Shown piece by piece: positions 9,201-17,342 of a stretch of 64,000 nucleotides of DNA. The notes under the pieces are model-generated. The model was not told the origin of the DNA. It saw only the letters and a program-made list of their open reading frames with translations, and ran no database searches. This DNA comes from Planctomycetota bacterium (lineage in GTDB: Bacteria; Planctomycetota; UBA1135; UBA2386). Each line of letters begins with the position of its first letter. The stretch's first letter is position 1. The position numbers and the translations under genes are program-made. The stretch lies in contig JADJWQ010000001.1 in the NCBI GenBank assembly GCA_016716265.1, forward strand, positions 1,612,001 to 1,676,000, read 5' to 3'.

Positions 9201-10021
9201 TGTGGTTGTCCCCGGACGAGCGGCTCTCGTTCCTGCCGTTCGATGCCCTCGTGATTGCGGACGAGGGCGCATCGCGACGGCTCGTCGAGCGCTGGGAGCT
9301 GGTGATGGTACCGTCGGCCACGGTGGTGTCGGCCTTGCTACAGGATGCGCCGGAGCGGTCCGGCGTGGGGCTGCTGGCTGTCGGCGATCCCGTTTACGAA
9401 CTCGCCCGCGGCGAGCGCGACCTCGACGACGTGCGCTCGCGCGGACCCGAGGAGCTGCAGCGTCTCCCCGGCACGGCTGCGGAGGTCCGGGCGCTCGCCG
9501 AGTTGTTCGGACCCGGGCGAGCGACCGTGTTGCTACGCGAGGAGGCGAGCGTTGCGCGCCTGCTCGGCGCGCTCAGTGCGGTCGACGGTCGCCTCGCTGT
9601 TCTGCACCTGGCCTGCCACGGGGTGTTCGATCCCGAGCGCCCGTCGAGGAGCGGTCTGGTGCTCAGCGGCTTGGAAGTGCTGTCGACCTACGATCTGGGG
9701 CTGCGCCGGATTCCCGCCGACCTGGTCGTCCTGTCGGCGTGCCGCAGTGGCGCAGGCCAGCTTGCGGCGGGCGAGGGGGTGATCGGCCTGGCGCGCAGCT
9801 TCCTGCTCGCCGGTGCGTCGAGCGTCCTGGTCTCGAACTGGTCGATCGACGACAGCGAGACGCGCGACTTCATGGTGCGGGTCTACGGCCACCTCGTGCG
9901 GGACGGCATGGGCCCCGCGGCCGCGCTCCGCGCGGCGCGGCTCGAGCTGCTGCGGGCGGGCGGGCAGGTGGCACACCCGTCGCGCTGGGCGGCGTTCACG
10001 CTCTGGGGCCTGCCCGAATGA
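6239..10021 (+). CDS. Exported TPR-CHAT (caspase-like) protein
   Basis: 1260 residues from GTG 6239, directly after the anti-sigma stop. An N-terminal signal peptide (LLVVVLTVLPIAPTAAQ, residues ~10-27) is followed by about 900 residues of TPR-type helix pairs. The C-terminal CHAT domain (about 960-1260) carries the expected catalytic pair: His1127 in HLACHG and Cys1168 in LSACRSGAG. It ends with the usual W-x-x-F-x-L-x-G (AAFTLWGLPE). CHAT domains are caspase-fold peptidases; TPR-CHAT proteins act in bacterial cell-death and immune pathways such as the Craspase effector and gasdermin-cleaving proteases, but many are uncharacterised. Substrate, partner and side of the membrane are unknown. 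The operon position with sigma and anti-sigma suggests a stress-triggered protease. Confidence 0.88.
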   Translation: MTGSCSGLRSLLVVVLTVLPIAPTAAQDPAELARLFFAAHQARDQAEMERLVSGMAYPFSVVESLWLEDLRGRVDPQAPWVHLDAASDLARIAIDSGSDEGLQQFVAHLITNRCEELATKRLVAGAFRRFQQAGGHEQTAAIYQEEAERLDLSADDYMSALFHWHGAKAVFATRRYPEAAGALRRAANGFRAVHNDHRLVECLQILGIAEYYSNRSSTALAVWTEELSVRARINQPQMRCWLHLGNAHATLQEDEEAIACYREAIQEAEAAGHQETLELARNHLRDLEEGAIEVSPDAGLERVDELARLLDEAIAAGRTLDAARLAKEAKAIADSYQGPDWLAVVIAGYGVRRRFYESRSLANMVASCELSIAHVERVSGRLRAAEQRLLAVWKTLEATAPSAEAARACRQLGEVYLQLAARAESERWFTRSMELSRELGDACGVAGRQLSLAKLHLIDGDYDIARQWAESGLEWARAHEDAELEALALELIADIESALGNLGAALAQIDRALEILPGETSPSIRPGFVRAKAQLLTNAGDFAAARCCLEEHVAELRRSGSRKELAHALLYLGGYHQFLRHAPEAAVCLEEAHRLFLATGLRADALDAKRKLADQLMYTGETRRAVEAYREILEEIESSQLRMRVRLGLAEALADAEQFDEALAEAREALAFAAQQGSAIWESAALNTLGGVLKVSGHPEQALPLLRRAVELVEGREGFVTLHGRCRLTHVLFDLERYAEALASNRLLLETGAHFDRGLTDDELLPTREHNHLHSLLGVRAAAALLDESEPRSEPVEQLFWHLEYGRSLLLARDITNRAQVLAAHVPEPLVDAVRRARAEVRRAAAKAIALRQQPAPDLAAIEAVAGELRGTEVTLDAAVSAMRRSRWLASEIALPAPIGLEELRALLGRDTAYLAFQFLDDELCALFVDREVFAWRRLGSRDHVEELLELHARLVAMPVVSDVAVARQLGELLWEPFRSELAKVQRVWLSPDERLSFLPFDALVIADEGASRRLVERWELVMVPSATVVSALLQDAPERSGVGLLAVGDPVYELARGERDLDDVRSRGPEELQRLPGTAAEVRALAELFGPGRATVLLREEASVARLLGALSAVDGRLAVLHLACHGVFDPERPSRSGLVLSGLEVLSTYDLGLRRIPADLVVLSACRSGAGQLAAGEGVIGLARSFLLAGASSVLVSNWSIDDSETRDFMVRVYGHLVRDGMGPAAALRAARLELLRAGGQVAHPSRWAAFTLWGLPE

Positions 10022-10129
10022 TCGACCGAGCGTCGAGGAAAATCGGGCCTCGAGCGGAGCACCACGGGGACGGAACGCCGCACGCAAGGCGCGGCGGCGC
10101 ACCCCACCTCGTCCCTCAGGAGTACCCCG

Positions 10130-13102
10130 ATGCGACTCCGCCCCCCGCTGCTCTCCGCGGCCCTGTCCACCTGCGCGGTCGCCCTCCTCGGCGTATCTGC
10201 CGTCGTGATCGGCCAGCAGGCGCCGCTGTCGCGACCGACCTCCGACGCCGTGTCGCGGTTGCCGCTGACGTTCATCGAGAACCGCGGTCAGTGGGCAGCC
10301 GCGGGCCGCTTCCTCGCGCGCGACGGCGCGATGACGGTCGGTCTCGAGGACCGTGCCGTGGCGATTCGCATCGAGGAGCCGGACGGGCCTCGCGCTGCCG
10401 TCGTGCGCCTCGTCTTCGAGGGGTCGCACGAGCGCCCGCGCGTCGTGGCCGAGCAGTGCCGGCCGGGCGTCTGGAACTTCTTGCGCGGTACCGATCGGAC
10501 GAATCACCACACCGGCGTGCCCGGCTTCGCGGCCGTGCGCTACCGGGATCTGTATCAGGGAGTCGAGCTGCGCTTCCGTGAGTCGAAGCGCGGTGGCCTC
10601 GAGTACGACCTGCTTCTGGCGCCCGGCGCGACGCTCGACCGCTTCGTGGTCCGGGTCGACGGAGCCGAGGGACTCTCGGTGGATTCGGACGGCTCCCTGC
10701 GGATCCAGACCGACCTCGGTCCGCTGGTGCAGAGCGCGCCCTGCACCTGGGAGGAGACGGCGGACGGAATGCGGCGCCCGCTGGAGTGCCGCGCGCGCCT
10801 GCTCGATCATCACCGCTTCGGCTTCGAAGTGACCGGTCGCGATCCGACCTGCACGCTGATCATCGATCCAGTGCTGTCGTTCGCCACGGGCTTCTCGACC
10901 TACCTCGGCGGGCCGGGCTGGGAGATCGTCAACGGCGTCGCGATCGACGATACGGGAGTGGTGACCGCTATGTTCACCACCGACTGGCCTCTGCTGCCGA
11001 CGACCTCCGGCTGCTTCGAATCGTCGTTCAACGGTTCGAGAGACCTGGCACTGGTCAAGTTCGACGAGCACGGCACGTTGATCTATGCGACCTACCTGGC
11101 GATCGACGCGGCGGTGAACTGCCACCACGACCCGTTGGAGCTGGACGCTGATGGAGATGCCTGGATCGCCGGGATGACCGAGGGGGAGTTCGTCTCGCCC
11201 TGGGTCATCAACGGGGTCCAGCCGATCCCCGGTGGTGGGCTGGACGGCATCCTGCTCGAGCTGAAGGCCGACGGGGTCACGCCCGGCTACGCGACCTACC
11301 TCGGGGGATCGGGAGGCGATCGCTGCGATGGGATCGCGCTGGGCAAGCCCGATCCGGTCGATGGGCACCAGGACGTCTTCGTGACTGGAATGACCTGGTC
11401 CATCGACTATCCGACTACCGCTGGAGCGTACGACGAGACGTTCAACGTCGGAGATCTGAGCTACTACCCTGACGGGTTCGTTGCCCGCATCGATCCGGTC
11501 GCCAATGCATTCGTGTACTCGACCTTCCTCGGTGCATCTCAGTACGACTATCCCAAGGGGATAGCCGTCGACGCGGAGGGCTGTGCGCACGTATTCGGCT
11601 TCACGCAGCCTGTCTATCCCGGCCTGGACAACTTCCCGACCACTGGGAGCGCATTGGTGCCGTCCTTCTCGTTCAGGAAGAAGGACCCGGCCGTGGGGTC
11701 GCTCTTCGTATGCCGCCTCGACGCCACTGGGAGCTCGCTGCCCTACTCGACGCTGGTGACGAAGGACCTACGCGACGCATCGCCGAGCGGAGGTATCGCC
11801 GTGGATGAGCTCGGGCGAACCTGCTTCGTCTCGACGACCCGCTCGGCTGAGCTGCCGGTTACTGCGAATGCGCTGTCCGGAAGTCTCCAGGGCTACGAGG
11901 ACGCGTTCGTCTGGCTGTTGGATACTCGGCAGTCCGGGATCGCTAGTCTCGCCTACGGCACCTACCTCGGCGGGGCGGGCACGGAAGGCGCCGTCGGCGT
12001 CGCGGTCGGCGACGACGGTTCGATTCTCGTGTGCGGGACGACCGCGCCGACGGGGAACTTGCAGCAGCCGCTGTTCCCGACCACCGAGCCGACGCTCCCG
12101 GCCGGCCACGTCGATGCCTTCGTGTCGATCTTCGTACGCGACGCGCCGACCGACAGCTGGGTGCTCGGCTACTCGAACCTGTTCGGTGGCGAGTACTTCG
12201 ATGAAGCGAGGGGCATCGCCCTGTCCCCGAGCGGGGCGATCGCGGTCTCGGGATCAACCTCTAGCTACGGCTTCCCGGTCACGCAGGGTGCGTTCGATTC
12301 CCAGCTCGACGGCACGCAGGACGGGTTCGTGTTCACGCTACACCCCGCTTCCTCACCGACGATTCCCGCGGCACCGACCGCCCTTTCTGCGACGGCCGAG
12401 ACTGCGTACCGCATCCGCCTGGATTGGACAGACAACGCCAGTGACGAGGACGGCTTCCGCATCGAGCGCGCGCAGGGCGGCGGGGCCTGGCAACTCCTCG
12501 ACGGCGACGTGGCAGTCGACACGGTCGAGTACCTCGACGACACGGTGCTGCCGGACACGGCCTACGCCTACCGGGTACTGGCCTGGAATGCCGCCGGCGA
12601 CTCCGCCTGGTCCAGCGATGCCGGCGCGACGACCCCGCCCGACTCCGGCGGAGGAGACGTCGTCGCGAACGGCGAGATCGCCGTCGCGGGCACGGTGGCC
12701 GGAACCTACGTCGACACGCAGGCCGACGACGGATTGTGGGAGTCGCTCACCGAGCAGGAGTCCGGTGGCAAGCCCAGCACGCGCTACAGCTACCTCGAGC
12801 ACGTCTGGACCTTCTCGGTGACGGCTGGCACGAAGGCCATCGAGATCAATGCATGGCTCGCGGCCCAGTCGGCTGACGGCGACTCCTTCGAGTTCTGGTG
12901 GCGCATGGACGGCAGCACCTACCTGCCGCTCGTGACGGTCGACGGGAATCAGACGAACCCCGACAATGTCCAGTCCGCCTCGTTCACCGTCCCCGTTGGC
13001 GGAACGCTACACATCCGGGTGATCGATACCGACCGCGACCGGGGCAACCGAACGCTCGACACGCTCCACGTCGACTACCTGGCGATTCGCGACGCACCGT
13101 GA
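10130..13102 (+). CDS. Secreted SBBP-repeat protein with fibronectin III domain
   Basis: 990 residues; ATG 10130 has a clear Shine-Dalgarno (CAGGAG). A signal peptide (residues ~5-28) is followed by the typical N-terminal domain of SBBP proteins (about 40-250: FIENRGQW, then GVELRFRES and LEYDLLL, ending at TLIIDPVLSFAT). Beta-propeller repeats run from ~255 to 735 with recurring STYLGG and YATYLGGSGGD (SBBP) signatures. A fibronectin III domain covers about 743-835 (RLDWTDNASDEDGFRIER, YAYRVLAWNAAGDS). The last 145 residues form a beta-sandwich of carbohydrate-binding type. It is most likely cell-surface or extracellular and binding rather than catalytic. It stands alone after a 108-bp gap and is not part of the CHAT operon by spacing. 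Confidence 0.88.
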   Translation: MRLRPPLLSAALSTCAVALLGVSAVVIGQQAPLSRPTSDAVSRLPLTFIENRGQWAAAGRFLARDGAMTVGLEDRAVAIRIEEPDGPRAAVVRLVFEGSHERPRVVAEQCRPGVWNFLRGTDRTNHHTGVPGFAAVRYRDLYQGVELRFRESKRGGLEYDLLLAPGATLDRFVVRVDGAEGLSVDSDGSLRIQTDLGPLVQSAPCTWEETADGMRRPLECRARLLDHHRFGFEVTGRDPTCTLIIDPVLSFATGFSTYLGGPGWEIVNGVAIDDTGVVTAMFTTDWPLLPTTSGCFESSFNGSRDLALVKFDEHGTLIYATYLAIDAAVNCHHDPLELDADGDAWIAGMTEGEFVSPWVINGVQPIPGGGLDGILLELKADGVTPGYATYLGGSGGDRCDGIALGKPDPVDGHQDVFVTGMTWSIDYPTTAGAYDETFNVGDLSYYPDGFVARIDPVANAFVYSTFLGASQYDYPKGIAVDAEGCAHVFGFTQPVYPGLDNFPTTGSALVPSFSFRKKDPAVGSLFVCRLDATGSSLPYSTLVTKDLRDASPSGGIAVDELGRTCFVSTTRSAELPVTANALSGSLQGYEDAFVWLLDTRQSGIASLAYGTYLGGAGTEGAVGVAVGDDGSILVCGTTAPTGNLQQPLFPTTEPTLPAGHVDAFVSIFVRDAPTDSWVLGYSNLFGGEYFDEARGIALSPSGAIAVSGSTSSYGFPVTQGAFDSQLDGTQDGFVFTLHPASSPTIPAAPTALSATAETAYRIRLDWTDNASDEDGFRIERAQGGGAWQLLDGDVAVDTVEYLDDTVLPDTAYAYRVLAWNAAGDSAWSSDAGATTPPDSGGGDVVANGEIAVAGTVAGTYVDTQADDGLWESLTEQESGGKPSTRYSYLEHVWTFSVTAGTKAIEINAWLAAQSADGDSFEFWWRMDGSTYLPLVTVDGNQTNPDNVQSASFTVPVGGTLHIRVIDTDRDRGNRTLDTLHVDYLAIRDAP

Positions 13103-13109
13103 GATCCGC

Positions 13110-14160
13110 CCGAACTGCGGCGGATTGCCCGAGGGCCGTTCAGCACCGCTCGTCCGGTGACACAGCTCGCGCTGGCGTGCTCCAGCGTCGTGCAGACGGA
13201 CCTGACGAAGCGTCGCAAGGACGAACGCAACCTCGTCCGAGAAGCTCACCGCGATCTCGACGGGATTCCGTCGCGCATGCGCCACGCACCGGGAGCGCCG
13301 CGCTTCGAAGTCACCGGCAGCGTCGTGGGACCAGGTGCCGCCCATGTGGATCGGACGGGGCAGGTCGGCTGCCCGCTGGAAGAGGACGTCGGCCAGGTTC
13401 CCGCCGACGTGACGCGGTCCGGTGAAGGACAGCACGATGTCATGCCCGTGGCCCGTCGCGACGACTCCCGACCTGGTCGTGCCGGTCCGCTCGGTCCCGT
13501 CGACTTCGGTCGCGGTCGGGACCTCCAGGATCATCATTCGCGTGTCGTCGTCGTGCAGGACCTGGCCTCGGGCTGCCTGCCGGATCAGCTCCTCATGAGC
13601 GAGCGCGATCAGATCGTCTACTGCATCGACGAGCTCTCACGGGGTCGCTGCGGGCAACGGGATGCCGAGGTCGTGCTGCAGCCTCTCGATGCGGCTGCAC
13701 GGCACCCCCGCAGCCGTACTTCAGGAGCGCGATCATGCTCGCCGCGGCCTCGTCGTGATTGGCGCCGCCGACGCCCGGCGGTGCTTGCGCAGCGTAGATC
13801 GTGCCGCACGACGCGCAGCGCAGCCGCTCGAGCTCGTAGACCTCCGCGCTCGCGAGCGCCATGCCGGTCACCCGCACCAGGACCTTCGGCGTCGCCATCC
13901 GATGGAGCTTGCCGCGCTCGCGGTCGGGGCGGCGATCGCCGGGCTTCGATGACTCGCGACCGACGGTGATCCTCTTCGCGCCTCGATCGTGCGACGCCCC
14001 GTTGCGACCATGGCCCTTCGGCTCGCGCTTCGGGTCGGGCTCCGGCGTTGCCGCCGGCGGCGGTCCCGGCTCCGCGGCGGACCCCTGGGACGCGTCCGTC
14101 GCCGCGCCGGCATCTCGGCAAGGAGCCGACCGCTCGTCGCCGACCCGGTCGTCGGCGGCG
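13110..14160 (-). pseudogene. Decayed IS66-family transposase
   Basis: On the minus strand, one frame gives PEPDPKREPKGHGRNGA, KRITVGRES, PGDRRPDRERGKL, the KVLVRVTGMALASAEVYELERLRCASCGTI block split over two strands of the IS66 zinc-binding domain, and DEAASMIALLKYGCG. After frameshifts the reading continues as LIRQAARGQVLHDDDTRM, the start of the DDE domain, then VVATGHGHDIVLSFTGPRH, GGNLADVLFQRAADLP and an HARRN-type block. All are conserved IS66 TnpC landmarks. The zinc-finger Cys residues are partly lost (ERGKL preceded by PDRE instead of CPxC) and the C-terminus is cut off beside the SBBP gene stop. No flanking tnpA/tnpB or inverted repeats were found. The element is dead. Confidence 0.75.
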
Positions 14161-14295
14161 GGCTGACACCGGGCGTGCTCGGCAACGGAGGCTCGGCGCG
14201 GGCCAGCCACCGGTACCCGAGTCGGGCGGTCCGGAACGGAACTCGGCACGTCCGCGCCGTGGTGTCGGCGATCGCCCCGGCCGTAGGATCCCGAC

Positions 14296-15063
14296 ATGTT
14301 CGATCCAGGGAACTTCCGTCTCGATGGTCAGGTCGCGCTGGTGACGGGCGCGGGCGCGGGTATCGGTCGCGCGATCGCGAAGATGTTCGCCGGTGCCGGC
14401 GCATCGATCGTCGTCAGCGACCTGAAGGCAGAGACCGCGAACGCCGTGGCCGCCGAGATCATCGAGGCTGGCGGCAAGGCCGTCGGAACCGAGTGCAACG
14501 TCCTGCAGGAGCAGGATCTGGTCGCCGCCGTCGATGCGGCACGCGGGCACTTCGGCGGGCTCACCATCCTCGTCAACAACGCCGGCGGCGGCGGACCGAA
14601 GCCGTTCGACATGCCGTTGTCCGACTTCCGCCGGGCGTTCGAGCTGAACGTGGTCTCGATGTTCCGCCTCTGTCAGCTCGCCGCACCCCACATGGAGGCC
14701 GCCGGCGGCGGTGCGATCGTGAACATCTCGTCGGTGGCGGGCGAGAACAAGAATCAGCGGATGGCGTCCTATGCGTCGTCGAAGGCCGCGGCGAACCACC
14801 TGACCCGCAACCTCGCGTTCGATCTCGGCCCGAAGGGCATCCGCGTGAACGCGATCGCACCGGGCGCGATCAAGACCGACGCGCTGGCGTCGGTGCTGAC
14901 GCCGGAAATCGAGAAGACGATGCTGGTGCACACGCCCCTCGGACGGCTGGGGCTGCCGGAGGACATCGCCCACGCGGCGCTGTTCCTGTGTGTGCCCGCG
15001 TCCAGGTGGGTCAGCGGGCAGGTCCTGACCGTGTCCGGCGGCGGCGTCCAGGAACTCGACTGA
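14296..15063 (+). CDS. hdhA: 7-alpha-hydroxysteroid dehydrogenase-like SDR
   Basis: 255 residues, the same length as E. coli HdhA and alignable end to end from memory. The N-terminus MFDPGNFRLDGQVALVTGAG gives the cofactor loop TGAGAGIG (residues 17-24), NNAG at 94-97 is followed by GGGPKPFDMP, and the catalytic Ser146, Tyr159 and Lys163 are present. The C-terminus WVSGQVLTVSGGGVQELD also matches. Family role: NAD(P)-dependent oxidation of a steroid 7-alpha-hydroxyl or a related secondary alcohol, in the cytoplasm. Whether this organism meets bile acids is unknown, so substrate specificity is inferred only from similarity. The gene stands alone between two decayed genes, which fits acquisition by transfer. 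Start ATG 14296 has a weak AGGATC Shine-Dalgarno. Confidence 0.85.
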   Translation: MFDPGNFRLDGQVALVTGAGAGIGRAIAKMFAGAGASIVVSDLKAETANAVAAEIIEAGGKAVGTECNVLQEQDLVAAVDAARGHFGGLTILVNNAGGGGPKPFDMPLSDFRRAFELNVVSMFRLCQLAAPHMEAAGGGAIVNISSVAGENKNQRMASYASSKAAANHLTRNLAFDLGPKGIRVNAIAPGAIKTDALASVLTPEIEKTMLVHTPLGRLGLPEDIAHAALFLCVPASRWVSGQVLTVSGGGVQELD

Positions 15064-15393
15064 CGACCGCGCGCTGCACGGCGTCGCTCTGCCGGCGCCG
15101 GTTCCAGACGAGGCGCGCACGGAACCTGCTGCAGTGGACGAACACCGATCGATATCGCGCCGCACCGGATCGCCGCGGCGCTCGACGTTCGCGGCTGGAC
15201 GCGCGGTTCCGCGTGCCTGCCGGATGATCCGGTCCGCCCCCGGCGACAACCCTCCGAAGCACCCATCCATGCCGCCTCGGGAACGGCCGCCCGCGCTCAC
15301 CGGACGAGTCCCTTCATCCCTCGCCCCCGGGCCGACCAGGGTCGGCGACCTCGACGTCGTCGACGCTTCGACGACAGCTCGGCGGTCGGCGCT

Positions 15394-15890
15394 GACGGCC
15401 AGGTCGCCGGCCGCCTGCTGCTCGCCGACGGACAGCGGCTCTGCTCGACCGACAGCATCCCGGCCGGCGCCGCCGCGATCCACGATCTCGCGGAGTCGGG
15501 CAACGACATCGGTCCGGTGATCGTCGACGTGGGCGGCGTCGCCGTGTCCCGCGGCGACCACCTCGTGCAGGGCGACGAGCCCTTCGCCACCGGCGGCAAA
15601 TCCACCGGCATGCGGCTCCTCGTCGACATGGACCCGAGCAATGGCTCGCGCATCGGCAGCTCCCGGAGTGCGGCCGGACGCGGCTTCCTCCCTTGCCGAC
15701 GACGGCCCGCACGGCCACGAGCTCTCGCAGACCGACGGCACGGTCGTGTCGGCGTACCTGCTGGCCGACGTCCGCCCGGGCAACCTCTCGGGCGGTCCAC
15801 GCGACGGCGCCCTGATCCGCGACCGCTGCGCGTTGGCCGCCGACGACGGCACTGCTGCACGACCGCGGCTGCTCCGGCCGGGCTCTCGCT
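15394..15890 (+). pseudogene. Decayed ELWxxDGT-repeat protein
   Basis: One long open frame reads ADGQVAGRLLLADGQRL, CSTDSIPAGAAAIHDLAESG, GPVIVDVGGVAVSRGD and EPFATGGKSTGMRLLVDMDP, then SNGSRIGS. After a frame change near 15680 it continues as DDGPHGHELSQTDGTVVSAY, LLADVRPG. The spacing and residues follow the ELWxxDGTxxGTxLxxDIxPG repeat of secreted planctomycete and myxobacterial proteins: CSTD..PAG..IHDL, PFATGGKSTG..LVDM and ELSQTDGT..LLADVRPG are three degenerate copies. Signal peptide and start are missing. Confidence 0.55.
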
Positions 15891-15947
15891 CCGCCGCGCG
15901 CGTCGGCGCCGACTCCATCGCGACCTCACGGCGTCCCGCTCCCGCGG

Positions 15948-17342
15948 TCACTGCGGCCGCAGCCGCAGCAGCACCACGCCGTCGCCGGTGGCGAGCGGCT
16001 CGACGCGAAGGTCGCGCGGTGCCGCGGGAACTCGATCTGCAGGGGCGAGGACCAGGATTCCGGGCCGCGCCGGCAGGTCGCGCACGGTGCGGATGTCGTG
16101 GTCGAGGTAGAAGGCGTAGACGAACGCGTGGTCGAGCAGGCTGACGATCTCGTCGCTCGCGCGCACGTGCTCGGCGCAGCTCGTCGCGAACGCCTTGGAG
16201 GCCGGCGCGAAGTCGAGGTCGCGGTCGTAGCCGCGGCTGTCGAACGCGAACATCCACAGGCCGGCGGCGGCGATGAGGATCGCCGCGACACGGCGGCGCT
16301 GCGCGCTCAGCCGATCGAGCAGCTCCGTGAGCCCGAATGCGCCGACGATCGCGAGGCTCGGATAGACGGGCGTCAGATACCAGCGCAGCCGCGTCTGGGC
16401 GGCGTGCAGCAGCGCGAGCCACACGACCGTGAACAGGAGGTGCGGCACGACCGCGCGCGGGACGCGACGCACCCATCCGAAGCGCACGAGCGCGGCGCCG
16501 AACACCGCATACGGCACCTCGGCGTACTTGGCGAGCGAGCGGTGGTAGTAGAACAAGCTCTCGCGGTGCCCCTCGACCGGGGTCAGGAACCGCTCGAGCG
16601 TGTCGTAGCCGACGACGCGATCGACGAACAAGTCGGTCATCGCGAGCCACGCGAACGCGAACCACCAGCCGCCGCCGACAACGAAGCCGAGCGCGCACGC
16701 ACCGACGACGCGAAGGCCACCGCGCCAAGGCCGAGCGCAGAGGAGCGCGACGAGGGTCAGCGGGTTCTTGACGACGGCGCCGAGCCCTGCGACGACACCG
16801 GCCGCCGCCGCCAATCGCCCCGCGCCGCACGGACCGCGCCGGCGCCGCTCCGCGGCGGCGCTGGCGAGGTGCAGGGAGACCACCATCGCGACACCGGTGG
16901 CGCTCTCGAGCCGCGCCTCGCGGGCCATGTTGATCCAATGCGGATTGCCGAGCAGCAGCAGTGCGGCGATCACGGCGACCGCGCGGGCGCCCCCGGCTGC
17001 GCGCACGACGGCGAACACGGCGACGACGCCGACCGCCCCGAACAGCGCCGACGGCAGCCGCACGGAGAGCTCGCTCAGGCCGAGCCACGCCGCCGACAGG
17101 GCGGCCAGTGCGTAGTACAGCGGCGGCTTGGTCAGGATCGGCTCGCCGTTGCTCTGCGTGAACCACGACGGGTGGTGCAGCATCTGCCGCGCACGCTCGG
17201 CGGAGAACCCCTCGTCCCACCAGGCGATCGAGCCGTGCCCGAGGTGATGCCACGCGACCAGCAGGGCGACGAGGCCGAGCGCGCTGCCGACCGCGACATC
17301 GGCGCGCAGCGAGCTCCGCTCACGCACGCGAGCGACCTCCAT
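15948..17342 (-). CDS. GT39-like membrane glycosyltransferase
   Basis: 464 residues, start ATG 17342. The first helix is followed by a periplasmic loop with WWDEGFSAERAR near residue 40, the Asp-Glu motif that marks GT-C/GT39 (ArnT/PMT-like) enzymes, then TKPPLYY near 70. Ten or more hydrophobic helices follow and a short soluble C-terminal domain (about 385-464). Such enzymes move a sugar from a polyprenyl-phosphate carrier to lipid A, protein or another envelope acceptor on the periplasmic side. Donor and acceptor are not predictable here. Its first 23 bases overlap the end of the symporter gene, so the two are probably co-translated. Confidence 0.8.
   Translation of the reverse strand: MEVARVRERSSLRADVAVGSALGLVALLVAWHHLGHGSIAWWDEGFSAERARQMLHHPSWFTQSNGEPILTKPPLYYALAALSAAWLGLSELSVRLPSALFGAVGVVAVFAVVRAAGGARAVAVIAALLLLGNPHWINMAREARLESATGVAMVVSLHLASAAAERRRRGPCGAGRLAAAAGVVAGLGAVVKNPLTLVALLCARPWRGGLRVVGACALGFVVGGGWWFAFAWLAMTDLFVDRVVGYDTLERFLTPVEGHRESLFYYHRSLAKYAEVPYAVFGAALVRFGWVRRVPRAVVPHLLFTVVWLALLHAAQTRLRWYLTPVYPSLAIVGAFGLTELLDRLSAQRRRVAAILIAAAGLWMFAFDSRGYDRDLDFAPASKAFATSCAEHVRASDEIVSLLDHAFVYAFYLDHDIRTVRDLPARPGILVLAPADRVPAAPRDLRVEPLATGDGVVLLRLRPQ

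Noticed and set aside
15517..16110. A 197-codon plus-strand gene
   Set aside because: Only its beginning carries ELWxxDGT-like residues; the rest overlaps the glycosyltransferase gene and is Arg-rich.
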